A stretch of 64,000 bases of DNA from positions 62,001 to 126,000 of the forward strand of contig NZ_JAKZKS010000008.1 of assembly GCF_022808615.1 (NCBI RefSeq), in the 5' to 3' direction. The notes beneath the pieces are model-generated. The model was given only the letters and a program-made list of their open reading frames with translations, was not told the origin of the DNA and ran no database searches. The translations under genes and the position numbers were made by a program. This stretch comes from Bacillus sp. FJAT-47783 (lineage in GTDB: Bacteria; Bacillota; Bacilli; Bacillales; Aeribacillaceae). Every line of letters starts with the position of its first letter. Position 1 is the first letter of the stretch. This document shows, piece by piece, positions 9,838-18,894 of this stretch.

Positions 9838-11058
9838 GTGAAAAGAAAAATGAAAGTTTCTAAATTGTTGAGTATGATTGTCATTTCCGCGCTTGTCATT
9901 TTATCAGCTTGCAACGCTGAATCAACTGGAAGTAATGAAGACAACGACGAAAAAGAAGTGATTAAAATTGGGGTTCTTGCATCAGTGACTGGAGCTCTTG
10001 AGGCATATGGAAAACAAACGATTAATGGGTTTGAACTAGGAATTGACTACGCAACAGATGGGACAAAAGAAATCGCAGGGAAAAAGATCGAAGTAATTAT
10101 TGAAGATACAGAGACAAAACCCGATACCGCAGTAAAAAAGGCAACAAAACTATTAGAAGATGATGGAGTTGATATTCTTGTAGGATCAAGCTCATCAGGA
10201 GATACACTAGCTGTATTGCCACTTGCAGAAGAATATGAAAAAGTGATGGTCGTCGAACCAGCTGTTGCTGATAGTATTACAGGAGAGAATTGGAATGAAT
10301 ATATTTTCCGTACGGCAAGAAATTCTTCACAAGATGCCATTGCAGGTGCACAGGCGATTGCAAAAGAAGGGGTTAAAATCGCAACACTTGCACCAGACTA
10401 TGCATTTGGTCGCGATGGGGTGAGTGCATTTAAAAATGCAGCAGAAGAACTTGGGGCTAACATAGTGCTTGAAGAATATGCTGACCCACAAGCTGTAGAC
10501 TTTACATCAAATATTCAAAGAATTATCGAAGCAAAACCAGACTATTTATTTGTGATTTGGGCAGGCGCCAATTCTCCTTGGAAACAGCTTGCTGATATGA
10601 AAGTAAACGAAAAAGGAATTAAAATCTCGACGGGCGTTCCTGATATTGCCGCATTAAAAGCAATGGGAGACATTGTAGGAATGGAAGGGTTTACCGTGTA
10701 TCATCACACACTTCCAAACAATCAAATCAATGACTGGCTTGTAGAGGAACATAAAAAACGGTTTAACGGTCAAGTACCTGACTTATTTACGCCTGGAGGT
10801 ATGACAGCGGCGATTGCTATTGTTGAGGCTCTTAAAAAGACAGAAGGGGATGCGAATGGAGATGCGCTTATCGAAGTGATGGAAGGAATGTCATTCGACT
10901 CTCCGAAAGGAAAAGTGACTTTTCGAAAAGAAGATCATCAAGCGTTACAAACATTATATGCTGTAAAACTAGAGGAAAAAGAAGGATTTGACTATCCGGT
11001 TCCAGTGTTAATAAGAGAACTTACGCCAGAGGAAACAAAACCACCAATTATGAATTAA
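9838..11058 (+). CDS. livK: Branched-chain amino-acid-type ABC substrate-binding lipoprotein
   Basis: A 406-residue lipoprotein with lipobox VILSAC (lipidated Cys about residue 25) and a Peripla_BP_6 domain (IKIGVLASVTGALEAYGKQTINGFELGI at the N-lobe, then DGVDILVGSSSSGDTLA and the DYAFGRDG hinge region). It captures the substrate outside the cell for LivHMGF. The family also includes binders of urea, short amides and aromatic acids, so a branched-chain amino acid is only the default guess. GTG start with AAAAAGGGGGAATG upstream. It is first in the operon and separated from the ATPase genes by a hairpin. Confidence 0.88.
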   Translation: MKRKMKVSKLLSMIVISALVILSACNAESTGSNEDNDEKEVIKIGVLASVTGALEAYGKQTINGFELGIDYATDGTKEIAGKKIEVIIEDTETKPDTAVKKATKLLEDDGVDILVGSSSSGDTLAVLPLAEEYEKVMVVEPAVADSITGENWNEYIFRTARNSSQDAIAGAQAIAKEGVKIATLAPDYAFGRDGVSAFKNAAEELGANIVLEEYADPQAVDFTSNIQRIIEAKPDYLFVIWAGANSPWKQLADMKVNEKGIKISTGVPDIAALKAMGDIVGMEGFTVYHHTLPNNQINDWLVEEHKKRFNGQVPDLFTPGGMTAAIAIVEALKKTEGDANGDALIEVMEGMSFDSPKGKVTFRKEDHQALQTLYAVKLEEKEGFDYPVPVLIRELTPEETKPPIMN

Positions 11059-11072
11059 TCATTAGTCAATAT

Positions 11073-11123
11073 GGGACTGATCTAATATTCCATGCAGCAC
11101 ATAGGTTAGTCCCTGTTTCTTTT
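11073..11123 (+). terminator. Hairpin between livK and livG
   Basis: An 11-bp stem (GGGACTGATCT at 11073-11083 with AGGTTAGTCCC at 11103-11113, two G-U pairs) is followed by TGTTTCTTTT. It is probably a partial terminator or mRNA stabiliser favouring the binding-protein message. Confidence 0.7.
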
Positions 11124-11157
11124 GACTTACCGAAAATATGAAAAAGTGGGTGAAAAA

Positions 11158-11922
11158 GTGGAAGCAATTTTAGAGACAAATGAATTAACGATCCAGTTTG
11201 GGGGCCATGTAGCCGTGGAGCATGTCAATGTCAAAGTGGAACGAAACCAATTAATGTCGATCATCGGCCCAAATGGAGCTGGAAAAACAACCTTTTTTAA
11301 TTTATTAAGCGGGCAGTTAAAGCCGACATCTGGCCAAGTGTTTTTCAATGGGAACGATATTACCCATTTATCCCCTACTATTCGGACAAGAATTGGAATC
11401 GGTCGTTCTTTTCAAATTACCAATGTTTTTCCTAACTTGACTTGTTTTGAAAATGTTCGTCTTGCTGCACAATCAAAAGCGAGAATTTTTTTTAATAGTT
11501 TTTCCCATGTAAGAAGATTCAAGGAAATCGATAAAAAAGCATACGAATGGCTAAAGCTCGTTCTTCTTGAGGAAAAAGCAGATGAAATGGCAATAAATCT
11601 TGCCCACGGGGAAAAGAGGAAGCTAGAAATTGCTATGCTACTTGCTCTTGAAACTGAACTTCTCCTTTTAGATGAGCCGACAGCGGGAATGTCTTTAGAA
11701 GAAGTGCCGAAAATACTTGAAGTCATTAAAAAAATCAAAAATGAAGGAAACAGAACAATCCTTCTAATTGAACATAAAATCGATATGATCCTTGATGTAT
11801 CCGATCGTGTCATCGTTCTTTTTAACGGAAAGTTACTGGCTGATGGGAGACCTGAAGAGATTATTGAAAATGAACAAGTTCAATCTGCATACTTAGGAGG
11901 AATGTACAATGACGCTTCTTAA
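11158..11922 (+). CDS. livG: Branched-chain amino-acid-type ABC transporter ATPase LivG
   Basis: A 254-residue ABC ATPase with Walker A GPNGAGKTT, signature LAHGEKRKLEIA (the LivG-type variant of LSGGQ) and Walker B LLLLDEPTAG. The RTRIGIGRSFQITNVFPNLT stretch is characteristic of LivG. The GTG at 11158 is taken as start since it gives the usual LivG length; an in-frame TTG at 11122 would lie inside the preceding hairpin tail. It overlaps livF by 14 bases. Confidence 0.9.
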   Translation: MEAILETNELTIQFGGHVAVEHVNVKVERNQLMSIIGPNGAGKTTFFNLLSGQLKPTSGQVFFNGNDITHLSPTIRTRIGIGRSFQITNVFPNLTCFENVRLAAQSKARIFFNSFSHVRRFKEIDKKAYEWLKLVLLEEKADEMAINLAHGEKRKLEIAMLLALETELLLLDEPTAGMSLEEVPKILEVIKKIKNEGNRTILLIEHKIDMILDVSDRVIVLFNGKLLADGRPEEIIENEQVQSAYLGGMYNDAS

Positions 11923-12613
11923 GGTCGAAGAAATTCATACGTTTATCCAACAATACCATATTATTCAAGGGATTTCGTTTGAAGTAAAAAAAGGCGAAGT
12001 TACGGTTCTCCTTGGACGGAATGGGGCAGGAAAAACAACAACATTGCGCTCTATTATGGGATTAAACCCTATTAGCAAAGGTTCAATCCATTATAAAAAT
12101 GAACCAATTAGTACTTTAGAAACGCATCAAATCGCCAATAAGGGAATTGGTTATGTACCAGAGGATCAAGGGATTTTCGGAGGTTTAACGGTTGAAGAAA
12201 ATTTAAAAGTCGCCATGAGAAAAAACGACGAAAAAACGTTTGCACGGCTTGAATACGTTCTAGAACTCTTTCCTGACTTAAAAAAATTTTGGCATAAAAA
12301 AGGCGGTTACTTAAGCGGAGGACAAAAACAAATGCTTGCGATTGCAAGGGCCTATATGAATGATAATGAATTAATCTTGATAGATGAACCAAGTAAGGGG
12401 TTGGCCCCAATCATGGTAGAAAAGGTTATGGATTCGATCATCCAAATGAAAGAAAAAACAACCGTTGTCTTAGTGGAACAAAACTTTCTCATGGCTAGTA
12501 CTATAGGAAATCGCTTTTACATTTTAGATGATGGTCGGATAGTTTATAACGGACTAATGGAGGAATTAAAAGAGAACGAAGAAATGCGAAAGCAGTATTT
12601 AGGTATTGCGTAA
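11909..12613 (+). CDS. livF: Branched-chain amino-acid-type ABC transporter ATPase LivF
   Basis: A 234-residue ABC ATPase with Walker A GRNGAGKTT, GYVPEDQGIFGGLTVEENL typical of LivF, signature YLSGGQKQMLAIA and Walker B LILIDEPSKGLAP. TAGGAGGA precedes the ATG inside the end of livG. It pairs with LivG to energise LivHM. Confidence 0.92.
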   Translation: MTLLKVEEIHTFIQQYHIIQGISFEVKKGEVTVLLGRNGAGKTTTLRSIMGLNPISKGSIHYKNEPISTLETHQIANKGIGYVPEDQGIFGGLTVEENLKVAMRKNDEKTFARLEYVLELFPDLKKFWHKKGGYLSGGQKQMLAIARAYMNDNELILIDEPSKGLAPIMVEKVMDSIIQMKEKTTVVLVEQNFLMASTIGNRFYILDDGRIVYNGLMEELKENEEMRKQYLGIA

Positions 12614-12674
12614 ATGGTGTAGATGGGCAAAATGAAGAAAAATTGGCTAAATCTAAAAAAAAGAGGGGGATCAT

Positions 12675-13541
12675 GTGGAAGCTTTTATTAATATACTCGT
12701 AAATGGTTTAGCTACAGGGATGTTAATTTTTCTGCTTGCTGCTGGTCTAAGCTTAATATTTGGATTGATGGACGTTCTTAACTTTGCTCACGGAGGATTA
12801 TTTCTATGGGGAGCCTATGTAGGGATTTGGGTTTATCAATTAATGGATAGCTTTTTTCTAGGGATTTTAGCTGCCATTTGTGCGGGAGCCATTCTTGGCT
12901 ATTTGTTGGAACGTTTTATTATCGTTCCGGTTTACGGTAATCATATTCAACAAATTTTAATTACTCTTGGAGCCATGCTTGTATTAGGTGAATTAGTGAA
13001 AGTATTTTGGGGACCGAACCAAATTCTCGCCAAGCCACCGGGATATTTAGCTGGAAGCTGGCAACTAGGGGAATTTGTCTTTATTAAATATCGACTATTT
13101 ATCATTATGATCGGAATCATTGTGTTTTTCGTATTGTTGTTTTTATTAAATAAAACGAAGATTGGCTTAATCGTTCGAGCAGGTGTTATGAATAAGGAAA
13201 TGATCCAAGCATTAGGAATTAATATTCGAAAAGTGTTTTTATTTGTATTTATATTAGGAGCATCAATGGCTGGTCTTAGCGGCATGTTACTTGGACCGTA
13301 TTCAGGGGTTATTTATTCAGAAATAGGCTTAGAGTATGGTATTCTCGCCTTTATTGTTGTCATTATTGGCGGTATGGGGAGCGTGCTTGGTTCCGCAATC
13401 GCTTCTGTCCTTGTAGGTATTTTAGGTGCGTTTGCAGCTTATTACGTACCTGAAATTTCCGTTGCGGTGAATATGTTATTAATGCTTCTTATTCTTTTGT
13501 TTAAGCCTTCAGGATTAATCGAAAGCAAGGAGGCTATCTAA
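12675..13541 (+). CDS. livH: Branched-chain amino-acid-type ABC permease LivH
   Basis: A 288-residue integral membrane protein with about eight hydrophobic spans. It has the LivH signature LIFGLMDVLNFAHGGLFLWGAY near the N-terminus and a RAGVMNKEMIQALGIN cytoplasmic loop for ATPase contact. Start is GTG with AAGAGGGGGA upstream. The livM gene follows directly on its stop codon. Confidence 0.92.
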   Translation: MEAFINILVNGLATGMLIFLLAAGLSLIFGLMDVLNFAHGGLFLWGAYVGIWVYQLMDSFFLGILAAICAGAILGYLLERFIIVPVYGNHIQQILITLGAMLVLGELVKVFWGPNQILAKPPGYLAGSWQLGEFVFIKYRLFIIMIGIIVFFVLLFLLNKTKIGLIVRAGVMNKEMIQALGINIRKVFLFVFILGASMAGLSGMLLGPYSGVIYSEIGLEYGILAFIVVIIGGMGSVLGSAIASVLVGILGAFAAYYVPEISVAVNMLLMLLILLFKPSGLIESKEAI

Positions 13542-14549
13542 ATGAGGCTATCAAAATTTCAATTGCTTCTCATGATTGGCTGTATCTTTCTTATTTTTCT
13601 CCCCTTTTTCAACGATTCTAGAACTGTCTTAATATTACTCAGTCAAATTTTTATCTTTGCAGTATTTGCGATGAGTTATGATTTGCTCCTTGGGTACACA
13701 GGTGTTGTATCGTTTGGACATGCAATGTTTTTTGGTATCGGTGCATATTCGGTAGCCATTTTAATGAAAAAAATGGATGAACCAACGATTAGCGGTATTT
13801 TTCTAGCCGTTATCATTACGATCATTTTGTCAGCGATTGTTAGCTTTTTAGTAGGGATGTTGACCCTTCGGTTAAAAAGTCATTACTTTGCCATGCTCAC
13901 GCTTGCTGTTGCTGGTTTATTGATGATTATTGCTGAAAAGTGGCGTTGGTTAACGATGGGGAATGATGGATTTACTTTTCGAGTACCTGATTTGTTTCGG
14001 GATCGGTTATCTTTTTACTTTATTGCACTTGGATTTTTAATGATTGTTTATATGTTTTTACATCGATTGACAAAGTCTCCTTTAGGAAAAGTGCTTGTAG
14101 CAATTCGGGAAAATGAAGGAAGGGCAGAGTCGCTTGGATATCAAGTGTTGTATTATAAAGTAGTCGTCAATATGGTAGCTGGAATTTTTGCAGGATTGAG
14201 CGGCATTTTATATGCAATCAGTTTGAGATTTGTGAATACAACTGTGTTTTCAATCGAAATTACACTTGATGCCTTACTGATGACCATTATTGGTGGTGTC
14301 GGAACACTGTTTGGAGCGATAGTAGGAGCTGGACTTATAGAATTTGCTCAAAATGGTTTGATGGACTTAGCGAAAGTTCACTGGATTTTTGAACGTTGGA
14401 TTATCTTTTTCGGCATTGTTTATATTCTAGCCGTTATGTTTTTCCCAAAAGGGATTGTCGGGACAGTGAAGCATTGGCAAAATGCTCGAACAAAAAAGCA
14501 AAAAAATAAAGAATATGCTACGAATACATCGTATAAAAAAACATTGTAG
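13542..14549 (+). CDS. livM: Branched-chain amino-acid-type ABC permease LivM
   Basis: A 335-residue membrane protein. YDLLLGYTGVVSFGHAMFFGIGAY is the LivM hallmark, AIRENEGRAESLGY the ATPase-contact loop, and GGVGTLFGAIVGA the C-terminal membrane hairpin. The ATG directly abuts the livH stop, indicating coupling. The basic tail (RTKKQKNKEY) is cytoplasmic. Confidence 0.92.
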   Translation: MRLSKFQLLLMIGCIFLIFLPFFNDSRTVLILLSQIFIFAVFAMSYDLLLGYTGVVSFGHAMFFGIGAYSVAILMKKMDEPTISGIFLAVIITIILSAIVSFLVGMLTLRLKSHYFAMLTLAVAGLLMIIAEKWRWLTMGNDGFTFRVPDLFRDRLSFYFIALGFLMIVYMFLHRLTKSPLGKVLVAIRENEGRAESLGYQVLYYKVVVNMVAGIFAGLSGILYAISLRFVNTTVFSIEITLDALLMTIIGGVGTLFGAIVGAGLIEFAQNGLMDLAKVHWIFERWIIFFGIVYILAVMFFPKGIVGTVKHWQNARTKKQKNKEYATNTSYKKTL

Positions 14550-14603
14550 AAAAATTGAATGCGAAAATATAAAGCTTTCAAAACGGTGAAAGGAATGGAA
14601 GGC

Positions 14604-15455
14604 ATGAAAGATAAGAAAATCAAAGTAAACGGGATTGATCTTCATGTTGTAGATTTTGGCGGACAAGGTGAAGCGATTATTTGTGTACATGGATTGACGG
14701 CAAATTGTCATTATTGGGATGCTGTGGCTGAAAGGTTAATTGATAAATACCGGGTGATTGCTGTCGATTTACGAGGGCGAGGAGACAGTGAAAAGCCAAC
14801 ATTTGGCTACAATGTGTTTCAACATGCGGATGACATTTTGAAAGTTATGGAATTTTTCCGTTTCGAAAAAGTTGTTTATATGGGACATTCGCTCGGGGCA
14901 CTCATTGGAACCTGTTTTGCCACAAAATATCCAGAGCGGTTATCACGATTAATTCTTGTCGACGGAGGTGTTGAGGTAAATCCTGTAGTTTACGAAAAAA
15001 TACGCCCAGCAATTGAACGGCTTGATATCATTTATCCAGATTTTTATACGTTTTTAAATGAAATGAAAAAAAATCCGTTTTTTGATGAATGGAATGAATA
15101 TATGGAGCAATATTTTTATGCGGATGTTGAGCATCGTTCAGATGGTTCTGTCCGTTCGAAAGTAAGAAAACAGATCATTTTAGAGGAGATAAAAGCACTG
15201 AGGGAAACGGCAATAAACGTCTTTCATAAAAAAATTCAAACACCAACGTTACTTTTATGGGCACCAGATTGTTTTAAAGATGGGAAAACATTTATGGTGA
15301 CAAAAGAAGAAGGGGAAAGGATGATGGCTCTCATTCCAAACAGCCAATTTGTGGAGATTCATCATGCGAATCATTATTCCATCATTTTGACAAAGTATGA
15401 ACAATTTGTTGAACAAGTCAATATTTTTTTAGAATCAACAAAAATAAAAGGGTGA
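14604..15455 (+). CDS. Alpha/beta hydrolase at the end of the liv operon
   Basis: About 283 residues of alpha/beta-hydrolase fold: CVHGLTANCHYWD oxyanion region, VDLRGRGDSEKP, nucleophile elbow GHSLGA (Ser about residue 96), and a C-terminal HHANHY with the likely catalytic His. The exact substrate cannot be read. Its position as last gene after livM suggests it acts on the imported compound, for example an ester, amide or lactone. The ATG at 14604 is preferred because AAAGGA sits 9 bases upstream; in-frame starts at 14559, 14586 and 14595 are possible. Confidence 0.75.
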   Translation: MKDKKIKVNGIDLHVVDFGGQGEAIICVHGLTANCHYWDAVAERLIDKYRVIAVDLRGRGDSEKPTFGYNVFQHADDILKVMEFFRFEKVVYMGHSLGALIGTCFATKYPERLSRLILVDGGVEVNPVVYEKIRPAIERLDIIYPDFYTFLNEMKKNPFFDEWNEYMEQYFYADVEHRSDGSVRSKVRKQIILEEIKALRETAINVFHKKIQTPTLLLWAPDCFKDGKTFMVTKEEGERMMALIPNSQFVEIHHANHYSIILTKYEQFVEQVNIFLESTKIKG

Positions 15456-15457
15456 TT

Positions 15458-15483
15458 AAGAGGAGGATTCCTCTTTTTCTTTT
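15458..15483 (+). terminator. Terminator of the liv operon
   Basis: A 7-bp stem AAGAGGA/TCCTCTT with a 4-nt loop leads into a T-rich tract. Confidence 0.8.
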
Positions 15484-15529
15484 TTAGAAGGGGCTAACAA
15501 GTAGGAAACCCCTTTAAAGAAATTGGATA

Positions 15530-15557
15530 TAAAAAAACGGCATCCATTCGGATACCG
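15530..15557 (-). terminator. Minus-strand terminator of the small membrane-protein gene
   Basis: On the minus strand CGGTATCC, loop GAAT, GGATGCCG is followed by seven T residues. Confidence 0.85.
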
Positions 15558-15569
15558 CGCCATTCGTTT

Positions 15570-15746
15570 TCATTTTCTACCCTCAATTTTTTTCCAACCA
15601 GTTTGCATTTTTAACGATTGATCAAGGAATTTGTTTTTTTGACGGCCAAATATGGAAGTTCCGATCCCATTAGCCATGACACCCATAGTAGCTGTAATAC
15701 CGATAATAAACAGGGCAACTATCAAAAAGTCTACGAAAAAGTCCAT
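15570..15746 (-). CDS. Small single-span membrane protein (58 aa), unknown function
   Basis: A 58-residue protein starting MDFFVDFLIVALF, with one hydrophobic segment (about residues 4-27, containing GITATMGVMANG) and a basic C-terminus ending KKIEGRK. The start codon has a strong AAGGGAGG site at the right spacing, and a minus-strand terminator follows, so this is very likely a real gene. I do not recognise the family. It lies convergent to the liv operon and next to yjbC. Confidence 0.7.
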   Translation of the reverse strand: MDFFVDFLIVALFIIGITATMGVMANGIGTSIFGRQKNKFLDQSLKMQTGWKKIEGRK

Positions 15747-15813
15747 TGTAAAACCTCCCTTGCCCAAAATGGTTGAAGATATAGAAAAGTCTGAAAAACC
15801 TCTTATCTTTATT

Positions 15814-15828
15814 GTAAACAATGTTTAC
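15814..15828. promoter_or_regulatory. Perfect palindrome upstream of the 58-aa gene
   Basis: GTAAACA-A-TGTTTAC is a 15-bp perfect inverted repeat about 68 bp upstream of the minus-strand start at 15746. It is a candidate operator; the cognate regulator is not identifiable. Confidence 0.4.
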
Positions 15829-15989
15829 GAAAACGGAAAGTGGGTATATATATACGTGGATAGGCTTTTTTCAAGAAATCATTACGTTGAATCTTTCCGC
15901 GTGTGACTTGAAATAAAAGAAGAATGGCGGCTGCTCTAAATTTCAACAATCATTACGAAAAGAGCCAATATATAAAAGGGAGTAGATCT

Positions 15990-16565
15990 ATGAACTGGTA
16001 CGAAAAATTAAATCAATATTTTCCGATTCAAGAAATGAAATCAAAAGAACATATGGAAGCGTTATTGCGAGAAAAAGGGGACGTCTATCATAAAGATGAA
16101 GGACCCCATCATGTTCTCATGTATGCGGAATTTGATGATTTTATTTTTATCGATTATATTTATGTATCAAAAGATGCACGAGGACAAGGAATTGGTCATA
16201 AATTACTCCAAAAATTAAAAGAAAAGCAAAAACCGATCATTTTAGAAGTTGAACCTGTTGATGAATCGGATGAAGATACAGAAAAACGATTAAAGTTTTA
16301 TCAAAGAGAAAACTTCCATCATGCTCATACTATTGGGTATCGTCGAAGGTCTTTAGCAACAAATAAAATTAATGAAATGGAAATTTTGTATTGGTCACCT
16401 TCTGATGCCTCGGAAGAAGAAATATTTGAAGCGATGAAACATACGTACAATCACATTCATACTTATAAGGACAAAGAGCTATATGGAGAGTCTTATCCAG
16501 ATCATGATGAAGTTTTAACACTTGAAGAAGATCGTTCGGATAATATTTTCGATGAATTAAGTTAA
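15990..16565 (+). CDS. yjbC: GNAT acetyltransferase YjbC
   Basis: A 191-residue protein matching B. subtilis YjbC in start (MNWYEKLNQYFPIQEM), length and context directly before spx. It has an N-terminal GNAT fold with acetyl-CoA motif DARGQGIGHKLL and a C-terminal extension including the conserved MEILYWSP region. AAAAGGGAG precedes the ATG at 15990; in-frame codons upstream to 15924 do not look like family sequence. The acceptor substrate is unknown. In B. subtilis yjbC lies next to spx and shares transcripts with it. Confidence 0.88.
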   Translation: MNWYEKLNQYFPIQEMKSKEHMEALLREKGDVYHKDEGPHHVLMYAEFDDFIFIDYIYVSKDARGQGIGHKLLQKLKEKQKPIILEVEPVDESDEDTEKRLKFYQRENFHHAHTIGYRRRSLATNKINEMEILYWSPSDASEEEIFEAMKHTYNHIHTYKDKELYGESYPDHDEVLTLEEDRSDNIFDELS

Positions 16566-16669
16566 TTGAGAATCACCTCCAAATAATTAGTACAATACCC
16601 TTCAATAACTTGTAACAATTTTAATAAAAAATTAACAAAGAACATATATGCTAACTTACTTTTTTATAG

Positions 16670-16675
16670 TATAAT
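16670..16675 (+). promoter_or_regulatory. Probable spx promoter -10
   Basis: A perfect TATAAT lies in an AT-rich region about 70 bp upstream of spx. No clear -35 hexamer is seen at 17 or 18 bp. B. subtilis spx is known to have several promoters. Confidence 0.4.
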
Positions 16676-16742
16676 GAAAACATAGAAAATCAATAGGTCA
16701 GTCATGTCGGAAGAATTTTTATAAAGAGGAGAGTGAAAGGTT

Positions 16743-17138
16743 ATGGTTACAATATATACTTCTCCAAGCTGTACTTCTTGTCGTAAAGCTAGATCTTGGT
16801 TAGAAGAGCATAACATTGAGTATAGAGAAAGAAATATTTTTGCTGAGCCACTTACTATTAATGAGATTAAAGAGATTCTTCGCATGACAGAAGATGGTAC
16901 GGATGAAATCATATCAACAAGATCAAAAGTCTTTCAAAAGCTTAACATAGATGTCGATTCGCTACCACTTCAAGACTTATATAACATCATTCAACAACAT
17001 CCAGGGCTTTTACGCCGGCCAATTATCATTGATGAGAAACGTTTACAAGTAGGATATAATGAGGACGAAATCCGTCGTTTCCTACCTCGTAAAGTTCGCA
17101 CTTTCCAACTAAAAGAAGCACAACGACTAGTTAACTAA
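16743..17138 (+). CDS. spx: Transcriptional regulator Spx
   Basis: 131 residues, the exact length expected of Spx. The ArsC-fold N-terminus carries the redox switch C10-T-S-C13, and the [21 protein letters not shown] stretch matches the family. Spx binds the C-terminal domain of the RNA polymerase alpha subunit and controls the disulfide-stress response. The window also holds its expected controllers: MecA (18107) and the ClpXP adaptor SpxH (24034). AGAGGAGAG lies upstream of the start. Confidence 0.97.
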   Translation: MVTIYTSPSCTSCRKARSWLEEHNIEYRERNIFAEPLTINEIKEILRMTEDGTDEIISTRSKVFQKLNIDVDSLPLQDLYNIIQQHPGLLRRPIIIDEKRLQVGYNEDEIRRFLPRKVRTFQLKEAQRLVN

Positions 17139-17145
17139 ATATATG

Positions 17146-17175
17146 AAGCCTTCTGCTTATGTAGAGGGCTTTTTG
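17146..17175 (+). terminator. Terminator between spx and yjbE
   Basis: An 11-bp stem (AAGCCTTCTGC/GTAGAGGGCTT, two G-U pairs) with a TTAT loop is followed by TTTG. The minus-strand stop codon of the convergent TerC gene lies inside the loop (17157-17159). Confidence 0.85.
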
Positions 17176-17822
17176 ATTTGTTCATAAAAAAGAGCGCCAA
17201 AAATGATAAACCCTGTCGTCATATAGGGCAATGAAAAGATGATTGCTGGGTCTTGAAGAAAGAAGGCGTGAAAGGTTTTGTCTGCTGCGATCATCTTACC
17301 GGCAGTAAAAGCTAATATTCCTCCACCGCCATAAATGAGTAGTGGAAAACGGTTCATGGCATGTAAAATGATGCCACTTCCCCATACGATGATCGGGATG
17401 GATATGACAAGTCCGAAAATAACGAGCAAAATATGTCCATTCGCTGCACCTGCAATGGCGATTGTGTTATCAAAACCCATGACGATATCAGCCACGACAA
17501 TCGTTTGTATTGCTCTCCTTAAGGAATTGGGGCTTCTGATCGTATGACGATTATCTTCTCCTGTTAGTAATGAAAAGGCGATATATAATAAAAAGATCCC
17601 TCCGATTAGCTGAAGAAATGGAATTTGTAACAAATAAACGGCCACAATTGTTAAAATAATGCGGCAGACGACGGCTAAAATTGTTCCGAACAGGATTGCT
17701 TGACTTCGCTTTGACTCCGGAAGGTTCCGACAAGCTAATGCAATGACAATTGCGTTATCCCCACCTAAGACGAGATCAATGCCAATAATCATAAATATAG
17801 ATAAAATCAACTGTTCATCCAT
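17157..17822 (-). CDS. yjbE: TerC family membrane protein YjbE
   Basis: A 221-residue protein with about seven hydrophobic spans and the TerC hallmarks: LGGDNAIVIAL in span 1 and MGFDNTIAIAGAANGH in the middle, whose acidic residues are thought to bind metal. Location between spx and mecA matches B. subtilis yjbE. TerC proteins of this type are linked to metal, especially manganese, export or membrane stress; the role here is inferred. Its 3' end overlaps the spx terminator. AAGAGAGG lies upstream of the ATG. Confidence 0.88.
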   Translation of the reverse strand: MDEQLILSIFMIIGIDLVLGGDNAIVIALACRNLPESKRSQAILFGTILAVVCRIILTIVAVYLLQIPFLQLIGGIFLLYIAFSLLTGEDNRHTIRSPNSLRRAIQTIVVADIVMGFDNTIAIAGAANGHILLVIFGLVISIPIIVWGSGIILHAMNRFPLLIYGGGGILAFTAGKMIAADKTFHAFFLQDPAIIFSLPYMTTGFIIFGALFYEQIKKPST

Positions 17823-18068
17823 TGAAAAAACCTCTCTTTTCCATCATTCACGCTTGTACCATATATATGAAGGATTCGTCCACTTATGAATAGAACTAGG
17901 TATATGACTGTTTTTTAAAATCGAAGCATTTTTTATTTCTTTATACAGTGTTTTATCATACAATATAAGTACAAGATGTAGATAGTTGAACAACTATGGT
18001 GCTAACGGTTAAAATGTTTTGCATTTGGGTAAATTGAAGAAAAGTAGAGCGGATTCGGGGGTTAGTTG

Positions 18069-18098
18069 TCCCTTCCAAAAATTATATAGAAGGGAAGG
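18069..18098 (+). promoter_or_regulatory. Leader hairpin covering the mecA ribosome site
   Basis: TCCCTTC (18069-18075) can pair with GAAGGGA (18089-18095), which overlaps the mecA Shine-Dalgarno AAGGGAAGG. The start codon is at 18107. The 7-bp stem may tune mecA translation. Confidence 0.4.
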
Positions 18099-18106
18099 TT
18101 GTTCAA

Positions 18107-18763
18107 ATGGATATAGAGCGCATTAATGAACATACCGTAAAGTTTTACATTTCATATGTTGATATAGAGGAGCGAGGTTTTGACCGAGAAGAAATATGGT
18201 ATAACCGCGAACGTAGTGAAGAACTTTTTTGGGAAATGATGGACGAAATTCATGAAGAAGAAGACTTTCCGATTGAAGGACCTTTATGGATCCAAGTTCA
18301 AGCAAACGATAAAGGATTAGAAGTTATTGTCACAAGAGCACAACTGTCTAAAGATGGACAAAAACTTGAGCTACCGATCCTAGAAGGGAAAATGAAGGAT
18401 TTTCCTGTTGATGAGAATATTGAGTCGTTACTCGATAGCCATTTTAATTCACCTAATCCTGCTCCTAGAGATGAAGAGGAAGAACAATTACAGTTTGTTA
18501 TAAGATTTGATGATTTTGAACATATCATCTCTCTTTCAAAATATATTCTAGAAGGTTTTCAAAATAGTTTATTTGCTTACGAAGGGAAATACTATTTATT
18601 CGTTGAGTTTTTAGAGGAAGAAGATGAAATAGTGGAGGACATTTTAAGTCTTATCTTAGAATTCGGTCACGAATCCCGTGTAACGATTCACCGTTTAGAG
18701 GAATATGGAACATTAGTGATGAAGGACAATGCCTTAGAACAAGTTCGTCAACACTTTTCTTAA
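18107..18763 (+). CDS. mecA: Adaptor protein MecA
   Basis: 218 residues, the same length as B. subtilis MecA. The N-terminal substrate-recognition domain (MDIERINEHTVKFYISYVD) is joined by an acidic linker (around PRDEEEEQ) to the C-terminal ClpC-binding domain. It delivers ComK and other substrates to ClpCP and binds Spx. The neighbouring coiA and spx fit the competence/stress context. A leader hairpin may mask the ribosome site. Confidence 0.96.
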   Translation: MDIERINEHTVKFYISYVDIEERGFDREEIWYNRERSEELFWEMMDEIHEEEDFPIEGPLWIQVQANDKGLEVIVTRAQLSKDGQKLELPILEGKMKDFPVDENIESLLDSHFNSPNPAPRDEEEEQLQFVIRFDDFEHIISLSKYILEGFQNSLFAYEGKYYLFVEFLEEEDEIVEDILSLILEFGHESRVTIHRLEEYGTLVMKDNALEQVRQHFS

Positions 18764-18894
18764 AAACTTATCGCATGCCCAGCCAGCCTATCTGGCAATA
18801 TAAAAGATGAATTGGATCAGTAAACATATAGCTAATAATAAAAACTTGGCTGCTTGGCCAGGTAAAATAGACAATGATTCATCTATCGAAGATT

